64,000 nucleotides of DNA from an uncultured Mesonia sp. (lineage in GTDB: Bacteria; Bacteroidota; Bacteroidia; Flavobacteriales; Flavobacteriaceae). How positions within the stretch are numbered: position 1 is the stretch's first letter; every line of letters starts with the position of its first letter. The position numbers and the translations under genes were made by a program. The stretch lies in NCBI GenBank assembly GCA_958296185.1, contig CATQIB010000016.1, positions 1-64,000 on the forward strand, written 5' to 3'. Positions 44,422 to 53,021 of the stretch are shown one piece after another. The notes beneath the pieces were generated by a model. That model had not been told where the DNA came from. It worked only from the letters and a program-made list of their open reading frames with translations, and did no database searches.

Positions 44422-44842
44422 TTAAATCTTATTCTTCTTTAAAAGATTTTTATTGTTTTTAAACCAATTTATAGCTTCATTTAGGTCTTCAACTTGCAGT
44501 ATGTTTCCTTTGTAAAACATTTCTTCGAATAATAGATTTACTTTTGAAGAAGTGGTGCGGGAAATTGCAATGTAGTGGGTAGGACCAAGGCTGTCAATTA
44601 CTTTTTTCCAAACCATGGGATCAATGGCGTATTCATTTATTTTATTTGAGATATATAAATTAGGAATACCCTCTTTATAAAAATCTCGGGCAATTGAAAT
44701 AAGACCTTTAGCTTTTCCCAATTCCATAACACCTCTGGCTTTATTTCGGCCACAATAAAGTTTGCACAAAATAAAAATTACCATGTTCTAACAGGATTTC
44801 TTCTAAAATGTAATGGTGGTGTATGGATTCTTTAAATTTCAC
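44422..44842 (-). pseudogene. STAS/SpoIIAA-like small protein, frameshifted twice
   Basis: The longest single frame is only 44422-44784, but its first 15 codons are implausible. Reading from a GTG at 44842 gives MKFKESIHHHYILEEILLEHGNFYF; a shift near 44764-44771 gives ANFIVAEIKPEVLWNWE; a second shift near 44713-44716 joins the final frame KAKGLISIARDFYKEG...NLYISNKINEYAIDP. The composite (about 140 residues) resembles the small flavobacterial STAS/SEC14-like family (YISNRIN pattern). Both sites need one extra base, next to short homopolymers. Either two sequencing deletions or a decayed gene; function unknown. Confidence 0.65.
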
Positions 44843-44969
44843 TACTGTGAACTATTAATAATTATAAAATGCAATTCCCGTGAAAATAATCAAAAAAAAA
44901 TAATTTATTGTTGTTAAATTATTAAAAAAAGTTAAATCATTATTGTTTTCGGTTAAATGTTTTTTATTT

Positions 44970-45554
44970 TTAATATGTTAACCAATTTTTAAGAATATTC
45001 ATGCCCAAAGGTGTAAGAATAGATTCGGGGTGAAATTGAACGCCAAATAACCTAAGCTCTTTATGTTCAAAAGACATAATGCATCCTTCCTTGTCATAAC
45101 TGGTAGGGATTAAACAATCTGGCAGGTCTCTTACTACCCAGGAGTGGTATCGGGCCACGTCAAACTCCGTTGGTAGTCCCATTAATAAACGGTTTGGTGC
45201 ATTTGTCTTTGTAATTCTTGAGGATACTCCGTGGTGAACTGCCTTTAAGTTGTATAATTCGGCACCTAAAAATTCAGCTATAGCTTGATGTCCTAAACAT
45301 ACCCCCAGTATGTTTTTGGTGCTGCCATATTTTTTTATAACTTCTGCGAGCAACGGTGTCTCATAAGGAAGTCCGGGGCCTGGTGAAATTAAAATATGAT
45401 TGTAATTTGCAATTGAATTTAGGTCGATTAGCATAGGTCTTTTTACAATCGGGATGAAGTTATTCATTTCGATGTAATGGGCGAGATTATAGACAAAACT
45501 ATCATGATTGTCTATAATTAAAACGTGATTAGATTGAGGTGTAATGCTTTTCAT
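44970..45554 (-). CDS. PabA/TrpG-type glutamine amidotransferase
   Basis: A 194-residue class I glutamine amidotransferase. Catalytic Cys86 in LGVCLGHQAIAEF and the His-Glu pair in FGVQFHPESILTPLG are present; LISPGPGLP is the oxyanion-side loop. It supplies ammonia to anthranilate synthase (trpE) or aminodeoxychorismate synthase (pabB). No chorismate-binding partner is nearby, so trpG versus pabA cannot be decided; the stand-alone location favours the folate (PabA) role. Confidence 0.88.
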   Translation of the reverse strand: MKSITPQSNHVLIIDNHDSFVYNLAHYIEMNNFIPIVKRPMLIDLNSIANYNHILISPGPGLPYETPLLAEVIKKYGSTKNILGVCLGHQAIAEFLGAELYNLKAVHHGVSSRITKTNAPNRLLMGLPTEFDVARYHSWVVRDLPDCLIPTSYDKEGCIMSFEHKELRLFGVQFHPESILTPLGMNILKNWLTY

Positions 45555-45677
45555 TTATATGGCGCAAAATTAAGTTGTTTTTTTTATACTTTAAAGTTTT
45601 ACTGAAATTTTGCTTTTGTAGATTATTTGAGGTGTTTTAAATTTGATTAACTTTGCGGAGGTTAAAAAATAGGTGAC

Positions 45678-45991
45678 ATGAAAAATTTAGATCAAGAAAC
45701 TTGGAGAAATCAACTGGCCAAGGATGAAAATGCCGTATTGTTAGATGTGAGAACTCCAGAAGAATATAAAGAGGGCTATATACCTGGGTGCAATTTTAGC
45801 AAATATTCAAGAGCCACAAGATTTTATGAATAACACACAAGAATTAGATAAATCTAAAAAACTTTTATGTGTATTGTAAAGCCGGAGGAAGGAGTGCTCA
45901 GGCCTGTCAAATTATGGATCAACTGGGTTTTAGTTCTACCTTTAATTTAGAAGGAGGCTTTTCAGTTTGGGAGGGTGAAGTGACGAAATAG
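45678..45991 (+). pseudogene. Single-domain rhodanese gene with two frameshifts
   Basis: From the ATG at 45678: MKNLDQETWRNQLAKDENAVLLDVRTPEEYKEGYIPG, then a shift at the G-run 45786-45789 gives AILANIQEPQDFMNNTQELDKSKK, and a second shift near 45856-45866 gives FYVYCKAGGRSAQACQIMDQLGF...EGEVTK. The composite is a normal ~100-residue rhodanese with catalytic Cys in YCKAGGRS. Every segment still looks functional, so sequence error is as likely as decay. Terminator follows at 46011. Confidence 0.8.
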
Positions 45992-46010
45992 TTATTTCAA
46001 TAAAATTTTT

Positions 46011-46040
46011 AAAAAACCGCGCTATTAGCGTGGTTTTTTT
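46011..46040 (+). terminator. Terminator after the rhodanese gene
   Basis: AAAAAACCGCGCT (46011-46023) / AGCGTGGTTTTTT (46027-46039) with one G-U pair and following T-run. Confidence 0.75.
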
Positions 46041-46390
46041 ATTCTGTCATTTACAAAAAGTTGAAAGACTTTGGTTGTAATGATTGTAATAAACCATTAT
46101 GACTTGCATAGAGTGCTATTGTATCTAAGCAATTTGTTTAACTTGAAGAACATTTTTTTAAGTGTGTTAACAAGAATCTAGATCTCTTTATAGTTAAAAT
46201 TTTTTAATACCATTGCAATTTTCCTTGACGGAATCTTTTAATGATAAAATTAAAGCTTTTAAAGCAAAATTAAGAGGGGTAATAAAATCTGAATTTTTCT
46301 TATTTCTCCTAGCAAAATTATTTGCTTAAAAACTCAAAAACCCAGAAAATGGGATTGATCCGTCTTTATTCCAATTGTCATTGTTTTCAA

Positions 46391-46445
46391 AATAAAAAAA
46401 AATCTCACATTCAAACTCAATCGTAATTGGTGTGAAGTGAGATTT
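46391..46445 (-). terminator. Terminator of tRNA-Arg
   Basis: AAATCTCAC (46400-46408) / GTGAGATTT (46437-46445). On the minus strand a T-rich tail follows, 13 bases past the tRNA 3' end. Confidence 0.75.
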
Positions 46446-46457
46446 AATATTTATTTG

Positions 46458-46531
46458 TGACCTCGGCAGGATTCAAACCTGCAACCTTCTGAGCCGTAAT
46501 CAGATGCGCTATTCAGTTGCGCCACGAGGCC
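46458..46531 (-). tRNA. tRNA-Arg (anticodon ACG)
   Basis: 74-base cloverleaf on the minus strand: acceptor GGCCTCG paired with CGAGGTC (one G-U), D-stem GCGC/GCGC, anticodon stem TCTGA/TCAGA around loop TTACGGC (anticodon ACG, read as ICG), T-stem GCAGG/CCTGC, discriminator A. CCA is not encoded. Confidence 0.96.
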
Positions 46532-46562
46532 TTAAATTTGCTACCATTTCTGGTTGCGGGTG

Positions 46563-46592
46563 CAAATATATACTAATTATACCATACTGCAA
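46563..46592 (-). promoter_or_regulatory. Bacteroidota promoter of tRNA-Arg
   Basis: Minus-strand TTG (46592-46590), 19-base spacer, TATATTTG (46570-46563). Same architecture as the tRNA-Gly promoter; the tRNA starts 32 bases further on. Confidence 0.75.
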
Positions 46593-46679
46593 AAATTTAT
46601 TAAACTATTTTTTGTTTACTTTTATTGTTGTTGGGTGAAGCCAAATCCGTTAAGGTATTAATTAAGAAAATAAAGTGAA

Positions 46680-47192
46680 ATGAATTTAAATGAGTATATA
46701 AGAGATATAGTAGATTTTCCTAAACCTGGAATAATATATAAAGATATTACTCCTCTCCTACAGCATCCTGATGCTCTTAAAAAAGCTCTAGCTGAATTTA
46801 AAGCAGGTATTGGGGAGCTACAGATTGATAAAGTGGTAGGTATTGAGTCTAGAGGATTTGTTTTTGCTAGTATGTTGGCAGTTGAGCTTCATGCTGGATT
46901 TGTAATGGTTCGAAAAGCAAATAAATTGCCCTTTAAAACCCTAGCAGAAACCTATTCTCTAGAGTACGGGCAAGATCAGGTTGAGATACAACAAGATGCA
47001 ATAAAGAAAGGAGATCGAGTACTTTTACATGACGATGTTTTAGCTACCGGCGGCACAGCTAGTGCAGCTCTAAGACTAATAGAGAGGTTGGGTGGCGAAG
47101 TAGTGCAATGCAATTTTCTACTTGAACTGGTCAATTTGGAAGGGCGAAAACGATTGGGAGAAAAAGAAGTCTATAGTTTAATTTCTTATTGA
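46680..47192 (+). CDS. apt: Adenine phosphoribosyltransferase
   Basis: Salvages adenine to AMP with PRPP. The 170-residue protein carries IRDIVDFPKPGIIYKDITPLLQ, VVGIESRGFVF and the PRPP loop VLLHDDVLATGGTA. Full length and intact. Single gene between tRNA-Arg and the small basic protein. Confidence 0.95.
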   Translation: MNLNEYIRDIVDFPKPGIIYKDITPLLQHPDALKKALAEFKAGIGELQIDKVVGIESRGFVFASMLAVELHAGFVMVRKANKLPFKTLAETYSLEYGQDQVEIQQDAIKKGDRVLLHDDVLATGGTASAALRLIERLGGEVVQCNFLLELVNLEGRKRLGEKEVYSLISY

Positions 47193-47199
47193 GTCAATA

Positions 47200-47352
47200 T
47201 TACTTTAAGGCGTTTTTGAGCACCCAAGCTCTATAAGCAATTATTGCTAGCTGTATTTTACTTGCTTTTTCAATTTGTAGGCCTTTTTTAGAGTAACTAG
47301 GTAACACCTTTTTGTTGAGACGGGCCAGACTTTTAAAAATTAATTTTCTCAT
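47200..47352 (-). CDS. 50-residue basic protein, conserved in flavobacteria
   Basis: Reading the minus strand from the ATG at 47352 gives 50 residues beginning MRKLIFKSLARLNKKVLPSY, continuing with a Lys-rich middle and ending AYRAWVLKNALK. It is basic, with two helices joined by LPSYSKKGL. I recall very similar ~50-residue proteins throughout Flavobacteriaceae, often deposited as SsrA-binding protein although far too short to be SmpB. An in-frame ATG at 47358 adds two residues. Function unknown; the conserved length and sequence argue for a real gene. Confidence 0.75.
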   Translation of the reverse strand: MRKLIFKSLARLNKKVLPSYSKKGLQIEKASKIQLAIIAYRAWVLKNALK

Positions 47353-47492
47353 GTTCATTGGTTGTTTTTTATACAGGAAATTTAATAATAATATAATCCA
47401 TTGCCTATTTTGACAGGAGAATAATTATTTATCGAAGTAGTTAGGATTACCGCTAAAAACTTGTAAAAATTGTATATTCGCAAAAAAAATAA

Positions 47493-48437
47493 ATGGCTGT
47501 ACTTTTTATTTTAATCGGGCTAACCTTGTTAGTTGTTGGCGGCGAATTTTTGGTTAGATCATCTGTAGCACTATCTTTTAAATTTAATATATCAAAAATG
47601 GTAATTGGGCTTACGGTAGTGTCTTTTGCTACCTCTATGCCCGAATTATTGGTGAGTTTACAAGCAGCCTTAGAAGGGTTTTCGGATATAAGTCTGGGGA
47701 ATGTAATTGGGTCTAATATCGCTAATATAGGGCTGGTTCTAGGTATTACAGCTATAATTGGTGATTTAGCAATAGATAAAGATTTCTATAAGTTCAACTG
47801 GCCTGTAATGGTAAGCCTCTCATTACTGCTTTACGGTTTTTTAGCTAATGATGGCACAATAAGTAGATTTGAAGGCTTGGTATTTTTATTGGGAATTATA
47901 GCTTATTTGATTTTATTAATTCGAAGAGCTCGAAAAAATGCCGATGTGGTTCCCGACGAAGTAGATGAAGCGCTGCAAACAACGAGTTCTTTTAAAATAA
48001 TTGCTTGGTTAATAATTGGGATAAGTGCTTTGTATTTTGGTTCGGAGCTGCTCGTTAATGGAGCGGTTGATCTTGCCGAGGCTATAGGCGTTAGTGAGCG
48101 AGTTATCTCGGTAACTATGATTGCTATTGGGACCAGTGTTCCTGAATTAGCAGCCTCTGTAATTGCTGCCCTAAAGAAAGAAAAAGCTTTGTCTTTAGGT
48201 AACCTCATTGGTTCAAATATATTTAATATAGCTTCTGTACTGGGTCTAACGGCTATTATAAAACCAATTGTAATGCAGTCAAAACAAGTATTAAGTGTCG
48301 ATATTTTATGGATGCTGGGTTTTGCATTAATCTTGTTACCTTTAATTTTCTTGCCTAAAAAATTTGTTTTTACTAGGTATAAAGGATTTGTGATTTTTAT
48401 TGCTTATACGATTTTTGTCGCTTTAAGTTTTGTTTAG
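47493..48437 (+). CDS. Calcium/sodium antiporter (CaCA family, YrbG-like)
   Basis: A 314-residue ten-helix exchanger with the two inverted alpha-repeats: GLTVVSFATSMPELLVS with GNVIGSNIANIGLVLG, and MIAIGTSVPELAASV with GNLIGSNIFNIASVLG. The central loop is short and charged (RRARKNADVVPDEVDE). It exports Ca2+ (or K+) against inward Na+, which fits the Na+ gradient made by NQR. Confidence 0.92.
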   Translation: MAVLFILIGLTLLVVGGEFLVRSSVALSFKFNISKMVIGLTVVSFATSMPELLVSLQAALEGFSDISLGNVIGSNIANIGLVLGITAIIGDLAIDKDFYKFNWPVMVSLSLLLYGFLANDGTISRFEGLVFLLGIIAYLILLIRRARKNADVVPDEVDEALQTTSSFKIIAWLIIGISALYFGSELLVNGAVDLAEAIGVSERVISVTMIAIGTSVPELAASVIAALKKEKALSLGNLIGSNIFNIASVLGLTAIIKPIVMQSKQVLSVDILWMLGFALILLPLIFLPKKFVFTRYKGFVIFIAYTIFVALSFV

Positions 48438-48522
48438 ATGCTTATTTTAGGGGGTGCTTGTTTGAAATGTTATTTTTTTTCAAAAAAATAATCAAATTTA
48501 GGGGGTGTTTTCATTTTTAATT

Positions 48523-48530
48523 TACTTTTG
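48523..48530 (+). promoter_or_regulatory. TAnnTTTG element before glnN
   Basis: TACTTTTG, 27 bases before the ATG; a CA repeat (CACACACACA) follows in the leader. No well-placed -33 TTG. Confidence 0.4.
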
Positions 48531-48557
48531 TAGGGTAATTAAAAACACACACACAAC

Positions 48558-50744
48558 ATGGGAAACCTTCGTTTTCAAGCACTAAAAGAAGCTTTAAATC
48601 GCCAACCTGTACCAGTATCTGAAGCACCTCGCCGTTCAGAAATATTTGGTAAAAATGTATTTAATGAAATGGCTATGCGCCAATACCTTACCAAGAGTTC
48701 TTATCGAAGTTTGATGGATGCTATTGATAAGGGAAGCAAAATTTCGCGAGATGTCGCAGATCACATTTCCACAGGGATGAAAGAATGGGCTATAGCCAAA
48801 GGAGCGACCCATTATACACATTGGTTTCAACCACTTACCGGATCATCGGCAGAAAAGCATGATGCCTTTTTTGATGTCGAAATGGGAGATGCGGCTATAG
48901 AAAAATTTGGAGGTGGACAATTGGTTCAGCAAGAACCTGATGCTTCGAGTTTTCCTAATGGAGGAATAAGAAATACCTTCGAAGCTCGCGGTTATACGGC
49001 TTGGGATCCTACTTCACCAGCATTTATATTAGGTACAACTTTATGTATTCCTACTATTTTTGTTTCTTATACAGGAGAAGCCTTAGATTTTAAAACTCCC
49101 TTGTTACGCTCATTACAAGTATTAGATCATTCCGCTACAGAGGTAGCACGGTATTTTGATAAGAAAGTAAATAAAGTGATTACAACTTTAGGTTGGGAAC
49201 AAGAATATTTCTTAATAGACGCCTCTTTGGCCAATAGTAGACCAGATATAATGCAAGCGGGTAGAACCCTTCTTGGGCACTCTGCAGCTAAAGGCCAGCA
49301 ATTGGATGATCACTATTTTGGAGCGATACCTTCGCGTGTTTTAGATTACATGAGAGACTTAGAAAACGAGTGTATGCTTTTAGGTATTCCGGTTAAAACG
49401 AGACATAATGAAGTAGCACCAAGTCAATTTGAATTGGCGCCTATTTTTGAAGAAGCCAACTTGGCGGTAGATCACAACCAATTGCTTATGGACGTCATGG
49501 AGAAGGTGGCAGAGAAACATAAATTAAAAGTACTTTTTCATGAAAAGCCATTTGCAGGAGTTAATGGTAGTGGTAAGCATAATAATTGGTCTCTATCTAC
49601 TAGTACGGGAGTAAATTTATTGAGTCCAGGTTCTACGCCTATGAAAAATTTACAATTCCTTACCTTTTTTGTAAATACGATTAAAGCGGTAAATGATAAT
49701 GAAGAGCTTCTACGTTCTGTAATTGCAACTGCATCAAACGATCATCGTCTGGGGGCCAATGAGGCTCCACCAGCTATTATTTCTGTATTTATCGGTTCTC
49801 AACTTACAAACGTCTTAGACGAATTAGAAAAAGTAACCGATGGGAAATTGTCTCCACAAGAGAAAACAGAATTGAAATTAAATGTGGTGGGTAAGATTCC
49901 CGAAATTTTGCTAGATAATACCGATAGAAATAGAACTTCCCCTTTTGCCTTTACAGGAAATAAATTTGAGTTTAGAGCGGTAGGTTCAACTGCCAACTGT
50001 GCTAAACCCATGACGTTGTTGAATATGATTGTTGCAAAACAATTAAAAGAGTTTAAGTTACAAGTTGATTCTTTAATTAAAGATCAAAAGCTTAAGAAAG
50101 ATGATGCGGTTTTTAATGTTTTACGTGAGTATATTCGCGACTCAAAGCGAATAAGATTTGAGGGCGATGGATATGGAGAAGCCTGGGAGAAGGAAGCTAA
50201 AAAAAGAAAGTTAAGCAACAATAAAACCACCCCCGAAGCACTTAAAATTCAAATGCACCCCGATACTATTAAGTTATATGAAGAAATGGGGGTGATGAAT
50301 AAAATTGAGCTAGAAGCGCGTCATGCGATTAACTTAGAAGAATACTCTAAACATATACAAATAGAGGGACGAGTTTTGGGCGATATTGCCCGCAATCACG
50401 TAATCCCAACTGCCATTCGTTATCAGAATATCTTAATTAAAAACGTAAAAGGTCTCAAAGAGATTTACGGAGATAGCTTTAAAAATTACGGACAGGAGCA
50501 GTTGAATATAATTGAACAAATTTCTCATCATATAGAACAGATCAATTCTGGAATTACTGCCATGATAGATCAGCGTAAAAAAGCGAATAAACTTGAAGAT
50601 CTTGAAAAAAGAGCAGAAGCATATTGTTTTGAGGTAAAACCGTTTTTTGAGAAAATCAGGTATCATTGTGATAAATTAGAGCTTCTGGTTGATGATGAAA
50701 TATGGACTTTAACTAAATACCGTGAAATGCTGTTAATCCATTAA
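48558..50744 (+). CDS. glnN: Glutamine synthetase type III
   Basis: A 728-residue GSIII that makes glutamine from glutamate, NH4+ and ATP; this dodecameric class is usual in Bacteroidota and cyanobacteria. Markers: GWEQEYFLID (metal Glu), RHNEVAPSQFELAPIFE, FHEKPFAGVNGSGKHNNWS and DRNRTSPFAFTGNKFEFRAVGS. The N-terminal GSIII_N (AATHYTHWFQPLTGSSAEKHDAF-type) and the helical C-terminal domain are complete. A strong terminator follows. Confidence 0.96.
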   Translation: MGNLRFQALKEALNRQPVPVSEAPRRSEIFGKNVFNEMAMRQYLTKSSYRSLMDAIDKGSKISRDVADHISTGMKEWAIAKGATHYTHWFQPLTGSSAEKHDAFFDVEMGDAAIEKFGGGQLVQQEPDASSFPNGGIRNTFEARGYTAWDPTSPAFILGTTLCIPTIFVSYTGEALDFKTPLLRSLQVLDHSATEVARYFDKKVNKVITTLGWEQEYFLIDASLANSRPDIMQAGRTLLGHSAAKGQQLDDHYFGAIPSRVLDYMRDLENECMLLGIPVKTRHNEVAPSQFELAPIFEEANLAVDHNQLLMDVMEKVAEKHKLKVLFHEKPFAGVNGSGKHNNWSLSTSTGVNLLSPGSTPMKNLQFLTFFVNTIKAVNDNEELLRSVIATASNDHRLGANEAPPAIISVFIGSQLTNVLDELEKVTDGKLSPQEKTELKLNVVGKIPEILLDNTDRNRTSPFAFTGNKFEFRAVGSTANCAKPMTLLNMIVAKQLKEFKLQVDSLIKDQKLKKDDAVFNVLREYIRDSKRIRFEGDGYGEAWEKEAKKRKLSNNKTTPEALKIQMHPDTIKLYEEMGVMNKIELEARHAINLEEYSKHIQIEGRVLGDIARNHVIPTAIRYQNILIKNVKGLKEIYGDSFKNYGQEQLNIIEQISHHIEQINSGITAMIDQRKKANKLEDLEKRAEAYCFEVKPFFEKIRYHCDKLELLVDDEIWTLTKYREMLLIH

Positions 50745-50765
50745 AAATAAAAACAATAAATTAAG

Positions 50766-50797
50766 AACTGCACTCAAACGGGTGCAGTTTTTTTTTG
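50766..50797 (+). terminator. Terminator of glnN
   Basis: AACTGCAC (50766-50773) / GTGCAGTT (50782-50789), 8-base loop, then a nine-T run. Confidence 0.9.
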
Positions 50798-51413
50798 TTC
50801 TGAATTGATTAAGAAGGGTATAGATCACTCAATTCGAGCTCTTTTAACTTTTTTTTAATCCTTTATTAGCCGCTTAAATCGATAAATAGACCAAACGCAA
50901 CAAAAGACATTAGAGTTGAATGTCTTAACTTATTGATTTATAACCAGTAATGGGGATATTTAATTTATAAAATTTTTAAAAAAGCCATAATAGCAAGTAG
51001 TTTGATATCTGATCTTTTAAATAGGTAAAATTTATTTTAAATTTTTGAAAGTATTATTGCGTTTAAAATAAAAAATCACGTATTAACCGCTTTCGATTGT
51101 TAAAAAATGACATTTTAACTAAGTTTATAGAGTTTTAAACGAGAATGTGTGAAATTTGTTTGAAAGGGCGACTTCTGTATGTAATTTAGTACCAGATTAT
51201 TAGCGGAAGAAATTCCAAAGACAATCGATCCGAAAGGGACCGTTAACACCCAATCGAATTCAAAGAAAATGAAATTAGGTTTGCATTTTCTTTATTATAA
51301 GCTTATGAGTTTTGTGTCTTTTATACTAACGGAAGACATTAACCTAAAAACCGATTAGCTTAAAAACTAATCCTAATCAATCTTTAATTAATTTTTAACT
51401 AAAAATTACAATT
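50798..51413. other. Long non-coding region upstream of the curli genes
   Basis: About 615 bases with no convincing reading frame. It holds a hairpin AAAGAAAATG/CATTTTCTTT (about 51264-51295) and a smaller one GATTAG/CTAATC (about 51353-51374) just before csgA. No clear TAnnTTTG box was found. A long regulated leader would be in keeping with curli genes; nothing more can be assigned. Confidence 0.45.
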
Positions 51414-52337
51414 ATGAAAAAATCAATTTTCTGTGCAGCCGCTCTACTTTTTGGTGCTGTTGCTTTCGCTCAAAACACAAGTAATGTAGATCAAACTGGT
51501 GTAACCAATAAAGCTTGGGTAGATCAAAGTGGTAACAATAATAGTGATGTAGACCAAGAGTTTACAGGTAACAAAGCCGACATCGATCAAATAGGGCATA
51601 ACTACTCTAAAGTAGACCAAAAAGGAAATGTGGGAGGTAATCCTGCAAGTGGTGACTCAAACTACGCAAAAGTAGATCAAAACGGAGGTTTGGTTACTCA
51701 ACAAAGATCAACTGTTGAACAACAGGGAGATAGAAACAAAGCTTATGTAGATCAAGACGGGCAAGATAACCGTTCAGATATACAGCAAGGTAACGGGATG
51801 AATGCCGAAGATAACTGGGCAAAAGCTACTCAAAACGGAGAGGGTAACCGTTCTACAATCTTCCAAACTTATGATAATAACAAGTCTACAGTTAACCAGC
51901 AAGGAGATGATAACTATGCTAATGTAAGACAAATAGCTAGACCAAATCAGTCTAAAGGTAACTTCTCTGATATCGAACAAATGGGTAATGACAACCGTGC
52001 TGAATCAAGACAGGAAACTTCAGGTGCATATTTAGCTCCAGGATACTCAAACATAGAGAAAGTTAAGCAATATGACGACGGAAATAAATCTATCTTAGAT
52101 CAAATGGGTGATTATAACCGCTCAGAAGTAACTCAGTCTGGGGGAGTAGGACTAAACACTAACTACGCTAATGTAGACCAAGACGGTGAAATGAACAAGT
52201 CTTACATCACGCAAAAAGAACAAGGTGCTATTACTGCAGATAACTATGCCAAAGTTACCCAGTCAGGAATGTTAGGAAACACAAGTCACGTTAATCAAGC
52301 AGGTGCAAACTCAGCTTGGGTGAACCAGTCTAACTAA
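51414..52337 (+). CDS. Curlin-repeat major fibre subunit (CsgA-like)
   Basis: A 307-residue secreted protein: signal peptide MKKSIFCAAALLFGAVAFAQ, then about 22 tandem ~11-residue curlin half-repeats of pattern [V/I]xQxGxxN[K/R][A/S] to the C-terminus (for example VDQTGVTNKAW, VDQDGQDNRSD, VTQSGGVGLNT). This pattern stacks as an amyloid beta-solenoid. Many repeats carry Asp directly after Val (VDQ), and some turns have 5-10-residue insertions rich in Gly/Asn. Intact, first gene of the curli locus. csgA is the functional analogue, but I leave the symbol blank since fibre subunits diverge. Confidence 0.88.
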   Translation: MKKSIFCAAALLFGAVAFAQNTSNVDQTGVTNKAWVDQSGNNNSDVDQEFTGNKADIDQIGHNYSKVDQKGNVGGNPASGDSNYAKVDQNGGLVTQQRSTVEQQGDRNKAYVDQDGQDNRSDIQQGNGMNAEDNWAKATQNGEGNRSTIFQTYDNNKSTVNQQGDDNYANVRQIARPNQSKGNFSDIEQMGNDNRAESRQETSGAYLAPGYSNIEKVKQYDDGNKSILDQMGDYNRSEVTQSGGVGLNTNYANVDQDGEMNKSYITQKEQGAITADNYAKVTQSGMLGNTSHVNQAGANSAWVNQSN

Positions 52338-52425
52338 TATTTAGCAAACAATATCCTACTAACTAACCATTTCATTTCAATTATTTAGTGTTAATTATCA
52401 ACTAGATATTCGAAATGAGGATACT

Positions 52426-52478
52426 AAGGGTAAATGAATATGGAGGAAAGCTCTTTGGTTCGTTTACCCTTGTATTTT
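52426..52478 (+). terminator. Intercistronic hairpin between the two fibre-subunit genes
   Basis: Arms AAGGGTAAA (52426-52434) and TTTACCCTT (52463-52471) enclose a 28-base loop with a minor inner pairing, followed by GTATTTTT. It lies 89 bases after the CsgA-like stop and 16 before the CsgB-like ATG. Suited to partial termination or mRNA 3'-end stabilisation so that the major subunit is made in excess. Confidence 0.6.
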
Positions 52479-52493
52479 TAAATACTAATTAAA

Positions 52494-53003
52494 ATGAAAA
52501 AGAAATTAATTTTAACGGTTTTCTGCGCTATTCTATTTAGCTGGGTGTCCGTCGCTCAAGAACAAAGTGAGGACAATCCAGAAATAGTTGAGGAAAATGC
52601 AGCCAATCTCAATATTTTGAGTCGGTTTGCCGAAACAAGTGCACTGTCAGAACAAATACCACCCTTGGGGAATCAAGTTTATATTGATCAAATAGGAGAA
52701 CGAAATATTGTTATTACTCAAGTCAATTCAAATCAATCTGAAGTACGACTAAGTCAAAATGGGAATGACAATATTATAGGCGTGAGCTTAAGAGCAAAAC
52801 AAATTTATGAAAAAATAAGTCAGTCTGGAGATAGTAATTTAGCCTTACGTTACATAAATGATCCTTTAGGCACAATAAATTTTGAATTGATTCAAAATGG
52901 AGAAAACCAGTACATACAACATGGAGCTAACCGATTAACAAATAATTTAAAAATAGAGCAAAGTGCTGGAGATCGCGGCATTATTATTCGAAGCTTTAGA
53001 TAA
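52494..53003 (+). CDS. Curlin-like minor subunit (CsgB-like)
   Basis: A 169-residue protein with signal peptide (ends SWVSVAQ) and a C-terminal half of degenerate curlin repeats (YIDQIGERNIVITQV, LSQNGNDNIIGV, ISQSGDSNLALRY, LIQNGENQYIQHG, IEQSAGDRG). The mature N-terminal ~45 residues are an acidic non-repeat linker. It resembles the nucleator/minor subunit CsgB in size and place. The last repeat ends in basic residues (IIIRSFR), as in enterobacterial CsgB, which ends basic and anchors to the cell. Intact. Confidence 0.82.
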   Translation: MKKKLILTVFCAILFSWVSVAQEQSEDNPEIVEENAANLNILSRFAETSALSEQIPPLGNQVYIDQIGERNIVITQVNSNQSEVRLSQNGNDNIIGVSLRAKQIYEKISQSGDSNLALRYINDPLGTINFELIQNGENQYIQHGANRLTNNLKIEQSAGDRGIIIRSFR

Positions 53004-53021
53004 ATAAATTAAACCAATAAA

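Larger units (their letters stand above)
45992..46457. other. Gene-free interval between the rhodanese and tRNA-Arg
   Basis: This stretch holds two terminators (46011-46039 and 46400-46445) and otherwise AT-rich sequence with no plausible reading frame, tRNA or repeat that I can recognise. Confidence 0.6.

Noticed and set aside
47200-47352. Naming the 50-residue protein SmpB/SsrA-binding protein.
   Set aside because: SmpB is about 150 residues with an OB fold; this peptide is far too short and lacks its motifs.
48543-48555. CA-dinucleotide run before glnN as a slipped-strand switch.
   Set aside because: Only five to six units in an untranslated leader; no frame would be switched.
51414-52337. 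Repetitive DNA of the csgA-like gene as a CRISPR or tandem-repeat array.
   Set aside because: The periodicity is a degenerate protein repeat in one open frame; no identical direct repeats with unique spacers. No CRISPR array was found in the window.
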